The position numbers were made by a program, and so were the translations under genes. Shown here in pieces: positions 9,646-20,249 of a DNA stretch of 47,710 bases. Source of the stretch: Streptococcus uberis (GTDB taxonomy: Bacteria > Bacillota > Bacilli > Lactobacillales > Streptococcaceae); contig NZ_JRQN01000016.1 of the NCBI RefSeq assembly GCF_000785785.1, forward strand, positions 1-47,710, given 5' to 3'. The notes beneath the pieces are model-generated. The model was given only the letters and a program-made list of their open reading frames with translations. It did no database searches and had not been told where the DNA came from. The stretch's first letter is position 1, and each line of letters starts with the position of its first letter.

Positions 9646-10878
9646 CTAAGACATTTTTGATAAAATTTGTTTTGGATGCAAGCGAGCAATTGAGTAACTA
9701 GATAGCGCAACTGCTAGAAAACTAATCAGTGTGCCAAGAAGATATAATCGAACAATATCTCCAAATCCAACTCTGATAGAAATCAAGTCAATTTTTTCGG
9801 TCATAAGATTCATATCCTGTACTGTTTGAGCTATTATCCCTCCATTTACCTGTGACAGCAATTGATTGGCAAGGCCTTGCCCCATAAGGTTTCCCAAGAA
9901 AATAGAAAAGATAAATGACAGCATTACAACCACTAAGACTTCAAGAAAATAGTGCAAGATGACTTGCCCCTTACTCATCCCGATAGAGAGTAAAATCCCT
10001 GTTTCCTTAATACGATTATTAATCCAAAAAGTCAGCATCAAAACAAGCAACAAAGTTGATAAGATACTTATAATAGTTAAAAGTTTAGAAACCAAGGCAT
10101 GTAGTGTAAGAATATTTTGGAAAGATTCTCCATAGTAATCTTTGGCATTTTGTACTTTCAAATGTTGCCAGCGAAGTGGCCATTGTTTGATATTACTTAA
10201 AATTCCTTCTACCTTCTGGGAATCATCCAAACTCACCACCATACTCTGATAACCCACTTTTCCACTTAAAGTTGAAACCTTATCCTCGTTTGCTAAGACA
10301 GTATTGGATAGATTTTTTGAGGCAAAACTATCCTTTGCCTTGGGATTGACCGCAAATAGTCCTGAAATATTGAATGTTTGCTTGCCTAATTTAAATTGGT
10401 CGCCCACTTTCAAGTGATTTTTCTTCGCTAATTCCTCAGGTAGCAATGCTTGTGATGTTTTATCAGAAGTCAAATGTTTCCCTTTTACCAAAATTAACTG
10501 TTTATCTCGAAAAGCAGATAGAGGGGATGTCGCCTTATAGCCAAGCACAGTGAGAGACGAATGTTTTCTCTCTTCTACATGGGGATTTTTTACCAATTTC
10601 AAATTCGTTTTAAGGCTTGCATATGTATTAGCTTCAATATTTTTCACAATTTTTGCATTTTCAAATGCCTTATATACCTCTTTGGGCCATAGACCTTCTG
10701 CATCTGCAGAGAGATAAATACGACGACCTTGTGGCTCAATAATGTTTTTCTCTAGTGAGTTGCGGATCCCAATTAAACTAATTAAACAGGCCCCGATTGT
10801 TAAAAATACTACAAACAAAATAGCTGTTTTAACTTTTTTTCTCTTTAAGTAGCGAAGACTGAGTTGCCATATATTCAA
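9646..10878 (-). CDS. FtsX/MacB-type ABC permease (Vex1-like)
   Basis: A 410-residue permease with one N-terminal membrane helix (about 17-38), an extracellular region with MacB-like elements such as KKNHLKVGDQFKLG, and three C-terminal membrane helices ending in LHPKQILSKMS. It pairs with the second permease, 9 bases downstream, and the ATPase. Its size fits pneumococcal Vex1. The start is a TTG (MNIWQLSLRYLKRKK) behind AAGGA. A perfect 12-bp inverted repeat lies 20 bases upstream. Its place after a response regulator and kinase on the same strand suggests control by that pair, although an IS110 fragment now sits between them. Confidence 0.88.
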   Translation of the reverse strand: MNIWQLSLRYLKRKKVKTAILFVVFLTIGACLISLIGIRNSLEKNIIEPQGRRIYLSADAEGLWPKEVYKAFENAKIVKNIEANTYASLKTNLKLVKNPHVEERKHSSLTVLGYKATSPLSAFRDKQLILVKGKHLTSDKTSQALLPEELAKKNHLKVGDQFKLGKQTFNISGLFAVNPKAKDSFASKNLSNTVLANEDKVSTLSGKVGYQSMVVSLDDSQKVEGILSNIKQWPLRWQHLKVQNAKDYYGESFQNILTLHALVSKLLTIISILSTLLLVLMLTFWINNRIKETGILLSIGMSKGQVILHYFLEVLVVVMLSFIFSIFLGNLMGQGLANQLLSQVNGGIIAQTVQDMNLMTEKIDLISIRVGFGDIVRLYLLGTLISFLAVALSSYSIARLHPKQILSKMS

Positions 10879-10897
10879 TCGTATATTTCCTTATATT

Positions 10898-10925
10898 TAT
10901 ATCAGCGGGTACTCCCGCTGATATA
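10898..10925 (-). promoter_or_regulatory. perfect 12-bp inverted repeat upstream of Vex1-like gene
   Basis: TATATCAGCGGG (10898-10909), loop TACT, CCCGCTGATATA (10914-10925). No T-run follows on the minus strand, so it is unlikely to be a simple terminator. It could be an operator dyad or a 5'-end mRNA-stabilising hairpin. Confidence 0.5.
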
Positions 10926-11088
10926 AAATACCTTTCATTATTTTTTTAATTTTGTTTTGAACTTAGATAAGTACTATCGAGTTATATATTTCCAAATATT
11001 TTGATGTTTTATATTATGTATAGACACAAATCAAAAAGTACATGGAACGACAACACTCGCTAATAACTATAATAGAAATCAGAAACTT

Positions 11089-11190
11089 ATGCTCTATATT
11101 GGTGTTGACATTGCCAAAAACAAATATGATTTAGTCTGTATCAATGAAAATGAAGAAGCTATGATAACTAACCCCATTAAAATAAGATGA
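11089..11190 (+). pseudogene. IS110-family transposase, N-terminal remnant
   Basis: The ORF encodes only 33 residues, starting MLYIGVDIAKNKYDLVCIN. This is the conserved beginning of IS110 transposases, with the first acidic residue of the DEDD site in GVDIAK. It stops at TGA after NPIKIR and nothing of the rest follows. It lies between the kinase and the permease genes and opposes their direction. The remaining 10.9-11.3 kb interval holds no other gene. Confidence 0.7.
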
Positions 11191-11333
11191 TAAAAATAAT
11201 AGTTGTGTCATCCAAACGAATGATAATTCATAACAAGATTCCTCCTTAATTTGATTTTAGTTTACCGTACTTATATGAAACCCATGTGAAATTGAAAAAA
11301 GAATCACAATTTGTGACTCTTTCTAATATTTTT

Positions 11334-12712
11334 TTAAAATTGAATCCAGAAATCCATACCATCTTCATAAGGTTGAAAATCATAGGAATACCCTTTTTTT
11401 TCAAGGAAAAACTTGACAATATACAATCCCATACCTGATCCCCCAAATTCCGAACTTCGACTTTGTTCTAAACGATAAAGCGGTTCAAAAACCTTTCTTA
11501 GATTTTCTCGAGGGATTGGCGAACACTGGTTTTTAATAGACAATTTTCCATCTATTAAGGAAACGAAAACCTTTCCACCAGTGGGTGTAAAAAGTCAGCA
11601 TTGGATAATAGATTAGAAAATATTTTTTCTAGCAAAGACCTATTACCAATTTGATAATGCTCCTCCAGTTGGCAATCAATTTGCAATTGCTTATTGCTTG
11701 CTAAAATACGATACTCTTCCAAACAATCCTTCAACAAACTTGCAAGAGACAAATTTTCTTCTTGGAGGTACTGGCTTTCATTGATAGAGTCCTGGGAGAT
11801 GAGAATATTTTGAATCATTCTATACATTTTATCAATTTCCAACAAAGACGCATTCAAATACTTGTCACGGTCTTTATACGGACCAACATTAAACATCATA
11901 TTTTCAATGACCAAGCGAAGACTGGTCAAAGGTGTTTTCAACTCATGTGAGGCCGCCCGCAAGAAGGTAATCCGATCTTCTTCCAACTGTATGATGTGTT
12001 CGTTTTCTTCTGCCAATGAATCAATGTTTGCCAGCAAACTTTCATACAATTCATTGATATGCCGCCCCAAAATATTAAATTCATCAGACCCTTTCACAGG
12101 GTAGCGCTCAAAGCGATTGAGGTGCGTCATCTCATTTGTCACCGCAACCATTTTACGAATAGGTCTAACAGTTAAACGTGTATAGATATATGAAAAAATC
12201 AGTGAGCAAATAATAGAAAATACTAGCGTGTAAGGCAGACTTCGAATGGTTGCTTGCCGTGCCTCTTTAATCGATGTTACATCCATCATCAGTTGTAAGA
12301 TGACAGTCTGTGATTTGTCATTTTTAATCCTACGAAGTTTGGAAATCACATATTCCGATTGCTGAGCGGACTGGGGAAGAGCAATTTTTAAACCACTATT
12401 GGCCTCTTCTGAACTTCCAATATCAATGACCGTTGTATTGCCAAAATAATACTCTCTTTTATCCATCTCAAGAGTCACATTGACCATATGCTTTTGTGCA
12501 TACGTCTCTAAAATCTTTATCATTGTTTCCTTGGACTGATTGTCCAGCCTATCTGCCAGGTAATCAATTTTTTTGACACTCTCAACCTCTTTCATATCTG
12601 AATAAATCCTTGGCATTAAGTAAAAAATACCCATATGAACAATAGCAATCAAGCATATAAAAAGTAAAAGAGTGGACATAAATATTTTCGGAAACAACTT
12701 AAGTTTCATCAT
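11334..12712 (-). pseudogene. sensor histidine kinase (VncS-like), frameshifted
   Basis: With one T restored in the T5 run at 11589-11593 the product is 459 residues. TM1 is at about 9-31, an extracellular sensor at 35-155, TM2 at about 160-178, then HAMP (TVRPIRKMVAVTNEM). The phospho-accepting His256 lies in ASHELKTPLTSL, the N-box is in LLSNADFF, and the G-box is GGSGMGLYIVKFFL. The break falls just after the N-box and separates the last 69 residues of the ATPase domain. The gene overlaps the end of the response regulator gene by some 11-14 bases, so the pair is translationally coupled. Overall arrangement and length match pneumococcal VncS, but the input signal is unknown. Confidence 0.85.
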
Positions 12713-13355
12713 AGCGATACCCTACTCCTTTCACAGTTGTTAAGCAATCTAGGTGCAGTTTCTTTCTTAAATTCTTGATGTAAACATCTATTACACGCTC
12801 GTATGGTACTTCAAAATCATCCCAAATAGCCGACAAGATTTGGTCGCGGGTCAGAACCAAACGTGGATGATCCACTAGGTAATGCAAAAGTTGAATTTCC
12901 TTTGTCGTCAAAGAGACTGCATCCCCTGCATAGTAAGCTTGAAAGGAATCAAAATCAACGCTAGCTTCCTTATACTGCCATAACTGCCTATCTGGAATGT
13001 CACAACGACGCAATAAATTCTCTATACGTTTCAAAAGAATCAACAAGGAAAATGGTTTTTCAATAAAGTCATCAGCCAACTCATCAAAGGAAGTAAATTG
13101 AACATGTTCATCTGTCAATGCTGTCAACATCAAGACAGGAATTTGACTAACCTGACGAATAGTTTTCAATACTTCCAATCCATCTTTCTTAGGCATCATA
13201 ATATCCAAAATAGCCAGTGAAGACTGACCAAATTTTTCAATGGCCTCTTCACCATCTTTTGCTATTAATACATGATAACCACGGTCAGTTAAAAAAGCTG
13301 AAATCGCTTCTCTGGTTGCCTTCTCATCTTCAGCCACTAGAATTGTATAAGTCAT
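12699..13355 (-). CDS. OmpR/PhoB-family response regulator (VncR-like)
   Basis: A 218-residue regulator. The receiver domain shows the acidic pocket AEDE at 9-11, phospho-acceptor Asp51 in LDIMMPKKDG, the Thr switch in MLTAL and Lys100 in IEKPF. The C-terminal winged helix carries LTTKEIQLLHYLVDH, RVIDVYIKNLRKKL and VKGVGYRYDE. I chose the ATG at 13355, 7 nt after GGAG. The longer frame to 13367 would start on a TTG inside that Shine-Dalgarno. It heads the two-component operon and probably controls the adjacent Vex-like exporter. The dyad at 10898 is a candidate binding site, which is inference. Confidence 0.9.
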   Translation of the reverse strand: MTYTILVAEDEKATREAISAFLTDRGYHVLIAKDGEEAIEKFGQSSLAILDIMMPKKDGLEVLKTIRQVSQIPVLMLTALTDEHVQFTSFDELADDFIEKPFSLLILLKRIENLLRRCDIPDRQLWQYKEASVDFDSFQAYYAGDAVSLTTKEIQLLHYLVDHPRLVLTRDQILSAIWDDFEVPYERVIDVYIKNLRKKLHLDCLTTVKGVGYRYDET

Positions 13356-13494
13356 ATAATACTCCAAAACTTTTTAATCAAAGTTTATTATATCATCAAA
13401 CAATTAAGAAAAGAGAACTCTACAAATAATTTTACATAAACGCTCATAAAAAGCTGTTACATAATAATCAAGTAAATTATTCAGATAAAAAATA

Positions 13495-13523
13495 TTGCAT
13501 TTGTGTTGTTTTAATAGTACAAT
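13495..13523 (+). promoter_or_regulatory. promoter of the TVP38/DedA-like gene
   Basis: TTGCAT (13495-13500), a 17-base spacer and TACAAT (13518-13523) lie about 38 bases before the ATG. They are divergent from the response regulator gene. Confidence 0.65.
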
Positions 13524-13561
13524 ATATTTAGTGAAAAATGTACAATAAGGGAGGGCTACAA

Positions 13562-14170
13562 ATGAACCTTGAGAAACGAGGTGTCGATCATAAGCGATTA
13601 ATTCATGTATTAACATTTGTTGGAATTATTATATCACTACTATTTTTTATTTATTTTAAAAGTCATCCTAACTTCTTTGCCATAGGTGGAACATTTCAAG
13701 AATATCTGACAAAAATGGGGATTTTTGCACCTTTTATATTCTTATTACTTCAAATTGTTCAAGTCATTTATCCTATAATTCCTGGAGGGTTGACATGTGT
13801 TTTAGGGCATGTTGCTTTCGGACCTTTTTTAGGTTTTATTTATAATACTTTGGGCATTTTTCTGGGTTCTGTAATAAGCTTTTTATTGGCAAGAAAGTAT
13901 GGTAAAACATTTGTTAAATCATTTGTTTCTACTGAAATGTATAACAAATATATAAAATACTTGGATAAAGGAAAATTTTTTGAGCGATTTTTATTTCTTA
14001 CATTTGCTTTACCTGGATTTCCAGATGATTTTCTTTGTATGGTAGCTGGAATTAGCAAGATGAAATTAAATAAATTTATTACAATTTTTCTAATTTCTAA
14101 TCCTGTTACTTTGTATATTTATACAATTTTAACTTATCACGGAATAAAGCTAGTGGGGAATTTGATGTAA
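13562..14170 (+). CDS. TVP38/TMEM64 (DedA-related) membrane protein
   Basis: A 202-residue polytopic protein. After a hydrophobic helix (about 16-35) come further helices, with the VTT-domain core IYPIIPGGLTCVLGHVAFGP and GIFLGSVISFLLARKYG. The second conserved part is FLFLTFALPGFPDDFLCMVAGI. These glycine- and proline-rich re-entrant motifs define the SNARE-associated/VTT family, some members of which act as lipid scramblases or in envelope homeostasis. The ATG at 13562 follows GGGAGG by 6 nt, so the in-frame codon at 13538 is not used. It is monocistronic, with its own promoter. The specific function is unknown. Confidence 0.88.
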   Translation: MNLEKRGVDHKRLIHVLTFVGIIISLLFFIYFKSHPNFFAIGGTFQEYLTKMGIFAPFIFLLLQIVQVIYPIIPGGLTCVLGHVAFGPFLGFIYNTLGIFLGSVISFLLARKYGKTFVKSFVSTEMYNKYIKYLDKGKFFERFLFLTFALPGFPDDFLCMVAGISKMKLNKFITIFLISNPVTLYIYTILTYHGIKLVGNLM

Positions 14171-14438
14171 TGATTGCGAAGAAACTACAAATAACTTAAT
14201 AAAATTCTCTGCAGAAGCCTCTTTTATAACTAAAAATTTTATAAAATTTGACTTTTAACTACCTTATTGAACTATCTATTTTTATTTGTTAATGATATGG
14301 CAATAATTTACTTAATTTTTACTCAGAGATTTTTATTATGTTATTATCCACTTTTAGGATTTACGGCAACTGTTATAGATAGATTAAAAAGGCAACAGTT
14401 TGTCCCTCGATGAATAGAAACAATCAATAAAGTATCAA

Positions 14439-14974
14439 CTACAAAGCCCTCACTAGGATTATATACCTAATGAGGGCTTTTGCCTTTATTTTCATTATTT
14501 TGTGGGTGAGGACAAAGTCCTCTTGGGTGTCTGTCCCTCTCTCATAATTTCCTTTGTATTCATATTCCAACACCGGCGATATATAACATTTACCACATGA
14601 AAAATTGAACTGGGATATATCTGTTGTCCATTTTTTTAAAGGTTCCGGTGTGTTAAAGTTTCTAGCAACTATGTTATCAGCAATTTTGCCTACTTTGCCT
14701 TTATATGAATGATATTTCTCCTTTGGGCGACTGACTATTAATCCGGCATCATGCATAAGAAACGTACAACTAATTCATATCTTTGTTCAACTGTACGATC
14801 TTTACACAATAAAGAATGTCTAAAATCATCAAAACCAAGTATATCAACATTTTTTTGACCACTGTACTATTCTTTTTCTAAAATTTTTTGTCCGATACCT
14901 TCTGGTGTCTCAACACATTTACCAAAATAATACATGTTTACTGTATTTAACTTAAACTTATAATTATATTTCAT
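14439..14974 (-). pseudogene. IS3-family (IS150-like) element remnant, orfA plus internal orfB
   Basis: From an ATG at 14974 the minus strand reads MKYNYKFKLNTVNMYYFGK, then CVETPEGIG, a stop, and later DRTVEQRYELVVRFL. This is the helix-turn-helix orfA of IS150-type elements. It passes directly, in another frame, into orfB residues HDAGLIVSRPKEKYHSYKG, KVGKIADNIVARNF and WTTDISQFNF, which contain the first catalytic Asp region. The rest of orfA, the start of orfB and the remaining DDE residues are missing, so an internal and a terminal deletion have occurred. The final 40 residues of the open frame have no IS similarity that I recognise. Confidence 0.75.
14443..14481. terminator. inverted repeat / bidirectional terminator
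   Basis: AAAGCCCTCA (14443-14452) pairs with TGAGGGCTTT (14471-14480), with Ts or As outside. It marks the end of the IS3 remnant and may stop transcription from the left. Bases 14171-14440 contain nothing I can name. Confidence 0.65.
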
Positions 14975-14980
14975 ACAAAA

Positions 14981-15011
14981 AAACCTTTCACTAGACTATC
15001 CAGTGAAAGGG
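14981..15011 (-). terminator. hairpin ahead of IS3 orfA remnant
   Basis: CCTTTCACT (14984-14992) pairs with AGTGAAAGG (15001-15009). On the minus strand it is followed by seven Ts and then the orfA ATG. It would block read-through into the IS. The rest of 15012-15355 shows no gene. Confidence 0.6.
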
Positions 15012-15355
15012 GATATATTAACATATCACCTTTAAAAGTGCAGTTCATTTTATGTTTTTTACTCATTAGTAAATTGTTTTCTAACACACCCATCTCAAGT
15101 AAAACAACTTAATAAGGTGATGATGATAGCCAACATAGGCAGAATTAAATTATTATATTTTTTCTTACTTAATCAGTTTATTAAACCAAATTAGTTGGAT
15201 AAAAATGGAGTGATTAATAAAACTAACTAAAAACATAGCTAGTTTTCAGCTAAATTCTTTTCAGATGTTAAGATTAGAAGCCCAATAAAAAAATAAAATA
15301 ACAATTCTATTGTAATAGCAAAAAATATTTTAAGTTATTAAAAAAATTAACCTGA

Positions 15356-15883
15356 TTAAAGGGTATTTACTTTTACTTTATACAAGACGATTGCAACCCA
15401 AACCGAAATTAGAGATGGTAATACTAATAAAATTAAATCTGCAGGATTGGTTATATCTAACTTTTCTATAGTTAATTGTTTATTATTGAAAAAATTTACA
15501 GAAGTAATAAGATTATCAAATACAACTTGATATACTGTTACATAAATTAAACTCCACTGAATAATATATTCACATAGAGTTAATACTTGAACATCAATAG
15601 TAAATCTTGCTATTACAAATACGTTAATCCAATAAAGAATAAGACCATTTATAAGTGCGACTAATAAGACAAGTGAAAACAACGAACTTAGGTTGGATAA
15701 TAAAAAATGATTCAAAGCTGTATAAAAAATTAAAGAAATAAATATGATAAACAAAATACTACATAAGAAAGTTTCGATTGTAACCATTATAGTGGCTTGA
15801 AGTAAATAAAATCTTTTTTCTCTAGTAAAATTGGAAAGAAAACCCGAGAAGATTACTATTCCTAGTAAAATATAATTTATCAA
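15356..15883 (-). CDS. small polytopic membrane protein of unknown function
   Basis: A 175-residue, very hydrophobic protein with about four to five predicted membrane helices: residues 2-18, 30-55, 65-95, 100-125 and a C-terminal one at 147-168. I recognise no family and see no catalytic or metal-binding motif. The likely start is TTG behind an AAAGG sequence that overlaps the end of the glycerophosphodiesterase gene 15 bases upstream, so the two are probably co-transcribed. A membrane partner or immunity-like role would be a guess. Confidence 0.65.
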   Translation of the reverse strand: MINYILLGIVIFSGFLSNFTREKRFYLLQATIMVTIETFLCSILFIIFISLIFYTALNHFLLSNLSSLFSLVLLVALINGLILYWINVFVIARFTIDVQVLTLCEYIIQWSLIYVTVYQVVFDNLITSVNFFNNKQLTIEKLDITNPADLILLVLPSLISVWVAIVLYKVKVNTL

Positions 15884-15897
15884 TAGTAAATACCTTT

Positions 15898-17729
15898 CTA
15901 TTTTAGAATGCTGTCAATTATAATCTGAATATCATCTCTTTTATCTCTATAAAGCAAGCTTTCATTCACTTTGGAAGCATGATCTGTAATTATCCCATCT
16001 ACATTTGACAATACAAATTTATCTATGGATTCATCTGTATTAACCGTCCATACAATAGCTTTTTTCCCAAATTGGTGAATGGCATCAAGTTTTTCTTCGC
16101 TAACTTCCTGCTCTTCCATAATCAGAAAGTCAGCTTTAAGCTTACTGATATCACCAAGTGAAAAGAAATAAATATATCCTGTATCAATTTCGGGGTATTT
16201 TTCCTTAATATATTTAATAAGATTATAATCTAGAGATAAAATAGCAATATTTTTTTCCATACCTCGTTGTTTAACTAATTTAACGACATCATCAGCCATC
16301 TGCTTGTCAGCAGTTTTACCTTTTAATTCAATAAATAATTTGATTTTTCCTTTCGAAGCATCTAAGTACTCCTCTAGAGTAGGAATTGGTTGTGAGGCTC
16401 CATTTACATTAAATAGGTCATGAATTTTTAAATGTTTTACTTCACTAAGCGTTAATTCATCAGAAGAATTATTTTTACCAGTGACTCGTTCCAAAGTAGA
16501 ATCATGATTGATAATATAGTGCCCATCTTTTGTGCGTTGTACGTCAATTTCACTCCAACTTGCTCCAAGTTTAGCAGCTTTTTCCATGCCCAAAATAGAA
16601 TTTTCCGCTGCTAAGTCCCCTCCACCTCTATGTGCAATCACTTCAATTTTATGATTAACTTTAAATATTTCATCAAAAAAGACACTGGAAGTCATTGACA
16701 ATATAAGATTTAAGAGACAAACTATTAGTAAACTAAGCCCAATTGAAAATTTTGACGTATACTGTGACTTTATAACTTACTTTTATCAAGTTTCGTTGCT
16801 TTTACACTTTGTTTGAGTTTAATAGGATAACCATCTTTTTCATTAAATAGATAGAATAAATCAGTTAGTCTATAGCATACCAATGGAACTGTCATAAGAA
16901 AAACATAACCACCTAACTCTGTACCAGATAGTGCAATAAAAATAGCAAGAAATCGCTTAAGTAAAATGTGATCAACTTGTTGGGAAAGTGACAATAAGAA
17001 ATATAGTATTCCCGTCAAGAAAATCACTATGCTACCATAAAGAAGAAGAAAGTTAATCACAAATTTCCTGATAAACTCCTTCCAATGCCTTTTCATTAAC
17101 TGAGAAGATTTTTTTAAAGCTAATTTGACAGGTTTGTTGTCAATAATCAAAAAATGGAAAAAGAAAATATAAATAAGCGTAATAACAGCAAATAAAATAA
17201 TAAGAGTTGTATACAAAAGATAATATAATGGATTTTCAAAAATTACATCTGTAATAAAATTTGGGATTTTAAATCCTTTAATTACAGATGCACTTAGTCC
17301 AAGCCCAACCCCAACTATAGGAATAACAATAGTGACATATATGATAGCAATCAAACCTGAAAAATTAAAAAAATATTTTAATGAATTGATACCTGCTATC
17401 AATAATTGACGAGCTGTTAAATTAATTCGTTTTTCTTTGATTAGTGCGCTCATAATAATAAAAGCATTAATATCAAAACCAATGAGTAAGAATAACAATA
17501 CCAAAACAGCTATCAGTAACCCCAAGCCTTGAAAACTAAATAAAAAATTAATATAGTCTCCACTTGAAACAGCAAATCGCCCCGTTGATTCAATCAGTAT
17601 TTTGCTAGATAGCTTAAAAATGGGAAAAACACTAAACAAAAGTATTACCTTTGTTAATAATTGATATTTAGTATATAACCAAATTATTTCTCCAAGGTAA
17701 AGTAGTTTTTGTTTTTGATTTTTTTTCAT
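15898..17729 (-). pseudogene. membrane-anchored glycerophosphodiester phosphodiesterase, frameshifted
   Basis: Repair of one base near 16773 fuses two frames into a 610-residue protein. The first 300 residues are the polytopic GPDPase_memb domain (about seven to eight helices). A last helix (SIGLSLLIVCLLNLIL) is followed by the extracellular GDPD TIM barrel. The catalytic motifs are present: VIAHRGG, AENS, WSEIDVQRTKDGHYIINHD and FIELKG. The enzyme cleaves glycerophosphodiesters or lipoteichoic-acid-like polyglycerol phosphate into sn-glycerol-3-phosphate and an alcohol. As sequenced, the membrane part ends in TKLDKSKL and the catalytic part would have to start internally. The arithmetic (1833 bases after adding one) supports one gene. 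Confidence 0.85.
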
Positions 17730-17993
17730 TTCATCTCATCTCCTTAAGACTCATGGTAGCTAAACAGTAATATTTCAATGTTTTTATAATGATAATCACG
17801 ATACAATGATCAACTTCAATCTCACTTATATTTTAATTATGTGTAATCTCTATTATATCAAAAGTTTACTAGACTTGTGATACCAATTAATTTATAGATA
17901 ACTTATTAAGATGCAAAAAATTCTCTTTTTATATTATTTTTATCATATTCTTGACATCTCAGAAATAAGATATAATCATTACTTAATCATGAT

Positions 17994-18014
17994 GAATAGG
18001 TTACACTAAACTAG
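17994..18014 (+). repeat. dispersed repeat, probable IS end (copy 2)
   Basis: GAATAGGTTACACTAAACTA matches the copy at 5741 in about 18 of 21 bases. It lies roughly 50 bases upstream of an IS3 orfA remnant, which suggests that both mark the left end of related elements. Confidence 0.45.
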
Positions 18015-18060
18015 ATAGAAATGATAAAGTCTTTTAAACTAAAGAAAATAGAAGAACATA

Positions 18061-18213
18061 ATGACTAGAAAAGAAGGACCTCAATTTACTGATGACTTCA
18101 AATAACAACTTGTTGATCTTCATCTTCATAATGCTGGAAAAAAAGCGAAATGACATGATTAAGGAATACCATTTAACTTCCTCGACCTTTGATAAATGGA
18201 TTAGCCAAACATA
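18061..18213 (+). pseudogene. IS3-family orfA remnant
   Basis: Translation from the ATG gives MTRKEGPQFTDDFK, a stop, QLVDLHLHNAGKKAK, then, after a frame change, STFDKWI. This is the helix-turn-helix orfA of IS3-type elements (TxEFKxQxVxL ... SxxxKWI). It has several stops and no orfB follows, because it runs into the RepA_N remnant of the opposite strand. Confidence 0.65.
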
Positions 18214-18219
18214 AGCAAC

Positions 18220-18327
18220 CTACACTTCCAACTTCATGTCTTTATAGCGTTCACTCACAAACAAGAGTTTTGGGAGCTTATAATAACGTTCTAATGTCTG
18301 ATAGTGATTAGCTGTAATGCGCTTCAT
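18220..18327 (-). pseudogene. RepA_N-type replication initiator, N-terminal remnant
   Basis: A perfect AGGAGG precedes an ATG, and 35 codons follow (MKRITANHYQTLERYYKLPK, then LLFVSERYKDMKLEV) before TAG. This is the beginning of RepA_N-family initiators that streptococcal and enterococcal plasmids and integrative conjugative elements carry, where it normally continues KVAYAxLKDRxELS. The rest of the gene is absent. It indicates a vestige of an ICE or plasmid. The assignment is from memory of the family and was not searched. Confidence 0.65.
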
Positions 18328-18337
18328 GGTCTTCCTC

Positions 18338-18496
18338 CTAATCTAAAATCTTTACTTGTCCATCTTGATCAAATTGCATCAAAGCTGAATCTTCCAACTC
18401 ATAAACCAACTACTCTGCTTCATCCAAAGTAATCTTCATATCAGAAATGAGATGATACATTACCAATCGACGAGCTATATCAATTTTACTTTGCAT
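18338..18496 (-). pseudogene. small mobile-element gene remnant
   Basis: The ATG at 18496 follows AGGAGG. The peptide MQSKIDIARRLVMYHLISDM continues to ITLDEAE, hits a TAG at codon 29, and resumes in frame with LVYELEDSALMQFDQDGQ to a stop at 18338, 52 codons in all. It lies 10 bases before the RepA_N remnant. Small genes of this kind commonly precede the initiator in streptococcal elements. The function is unknown. Confidence 0.5.
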
Positions 18497-18512
18497 ATTA
18501 CCTCCTGAAAAT

Positions 18513-18545
18513 AAAAAAGCTAGAACACTTAAAAATGTTCTAGCT
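18513..18545 (-). terminator. intrinsic terminator upstream of RepA_N-remnant genes
   Basis: AGCTAGAACA and TGTTCTAGCT form a 10-bp perfect stem (18519-18545). On the minus strand it runs into TTTTTT and then the AGGAGG of the small ORF. The position is that of an attenuator in the leader of an element's replication genes. Confidence 0.7.
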
Positions 18546-18679
18546 GAACTATAATAAAATATGACGTATCTATTTTTTGTCTACGCAATCAACATCTAAA
18601 CAGACGTTCACATCAATATATGATTTTTGAACTTTTTGATGTCAAATTCACTCTTTTCAATAAAGACAAAATGCTTGAA

Positions 18680-18775
18680 AAAGTGCTTAAAATAAAGGAT
18701 TTTCAGAACTTGCTCCTTGTAGCAACACTACGCACTCTACATGATGCGTCATTGGGAGTAAAAATGTCCAGTGGA
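18680..18775 (-). pseudogene. rum-like RNA methyltransferase 3' end (probable element junction)
   Basis: The minus strand encodes MTHHVECVVLLQ followed by GASSENPLF and a stop near 18684. This is the typical C-terminus of RumA/RlmCD-type methyltransferases and parallels [14 protein letters not shown] at the end of the intact rlmD 50 bases away. The 3' end of rum is a known ICE insertion site in streptococci. Elements bring a replacement 3' end with them, so this second copy is probably an attachment-site footprint. Confidence 0.55.
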
Positions 18776-18784
18776 CCTTTTTAG

Positions 18785-18814
18785 CATGGCGCCTGGAAAC
18801 TAGAAAGCGCCATG
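18785..18814. repeat. 8-bp inverted repeat after rlmD stop
   Basis: CATGGCGC (18785-18792) and GCGCCATG (18807-18814) flank a 14-base loop directly after the rlmD stop codon. There is no clear T-run on either strand, so termination is possible but weak. Confidence 0.45.
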
Positions 18815-18816
18815 AA

Positions 18817-20238
<1,422 letters not shown>

Positions 20239-20249
20239 TTATAACATAT

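Noticed and set aside
11762..12104. Plus-strand ORFs inside the histidine kinase gene and similar antisense frames elsewhere
   Set aside because: They mirror clearly coding minus-strand genes, have no Shine-Dalgarno and show no protein-like composition.
13538..13561. Upstream start of the TVP38-like protein at 13538
   Set aside because: The eight extra codons contain the GGGAGG Shine-Dalgarno of the ATG at 13562, which is the better start.
18338..18496. Small ORF before the RepA_N relic as a live antitoxin or regulator
   Set aside because: It has an in-frame TAG in the middle and belongs to a cluster of dead element genes.
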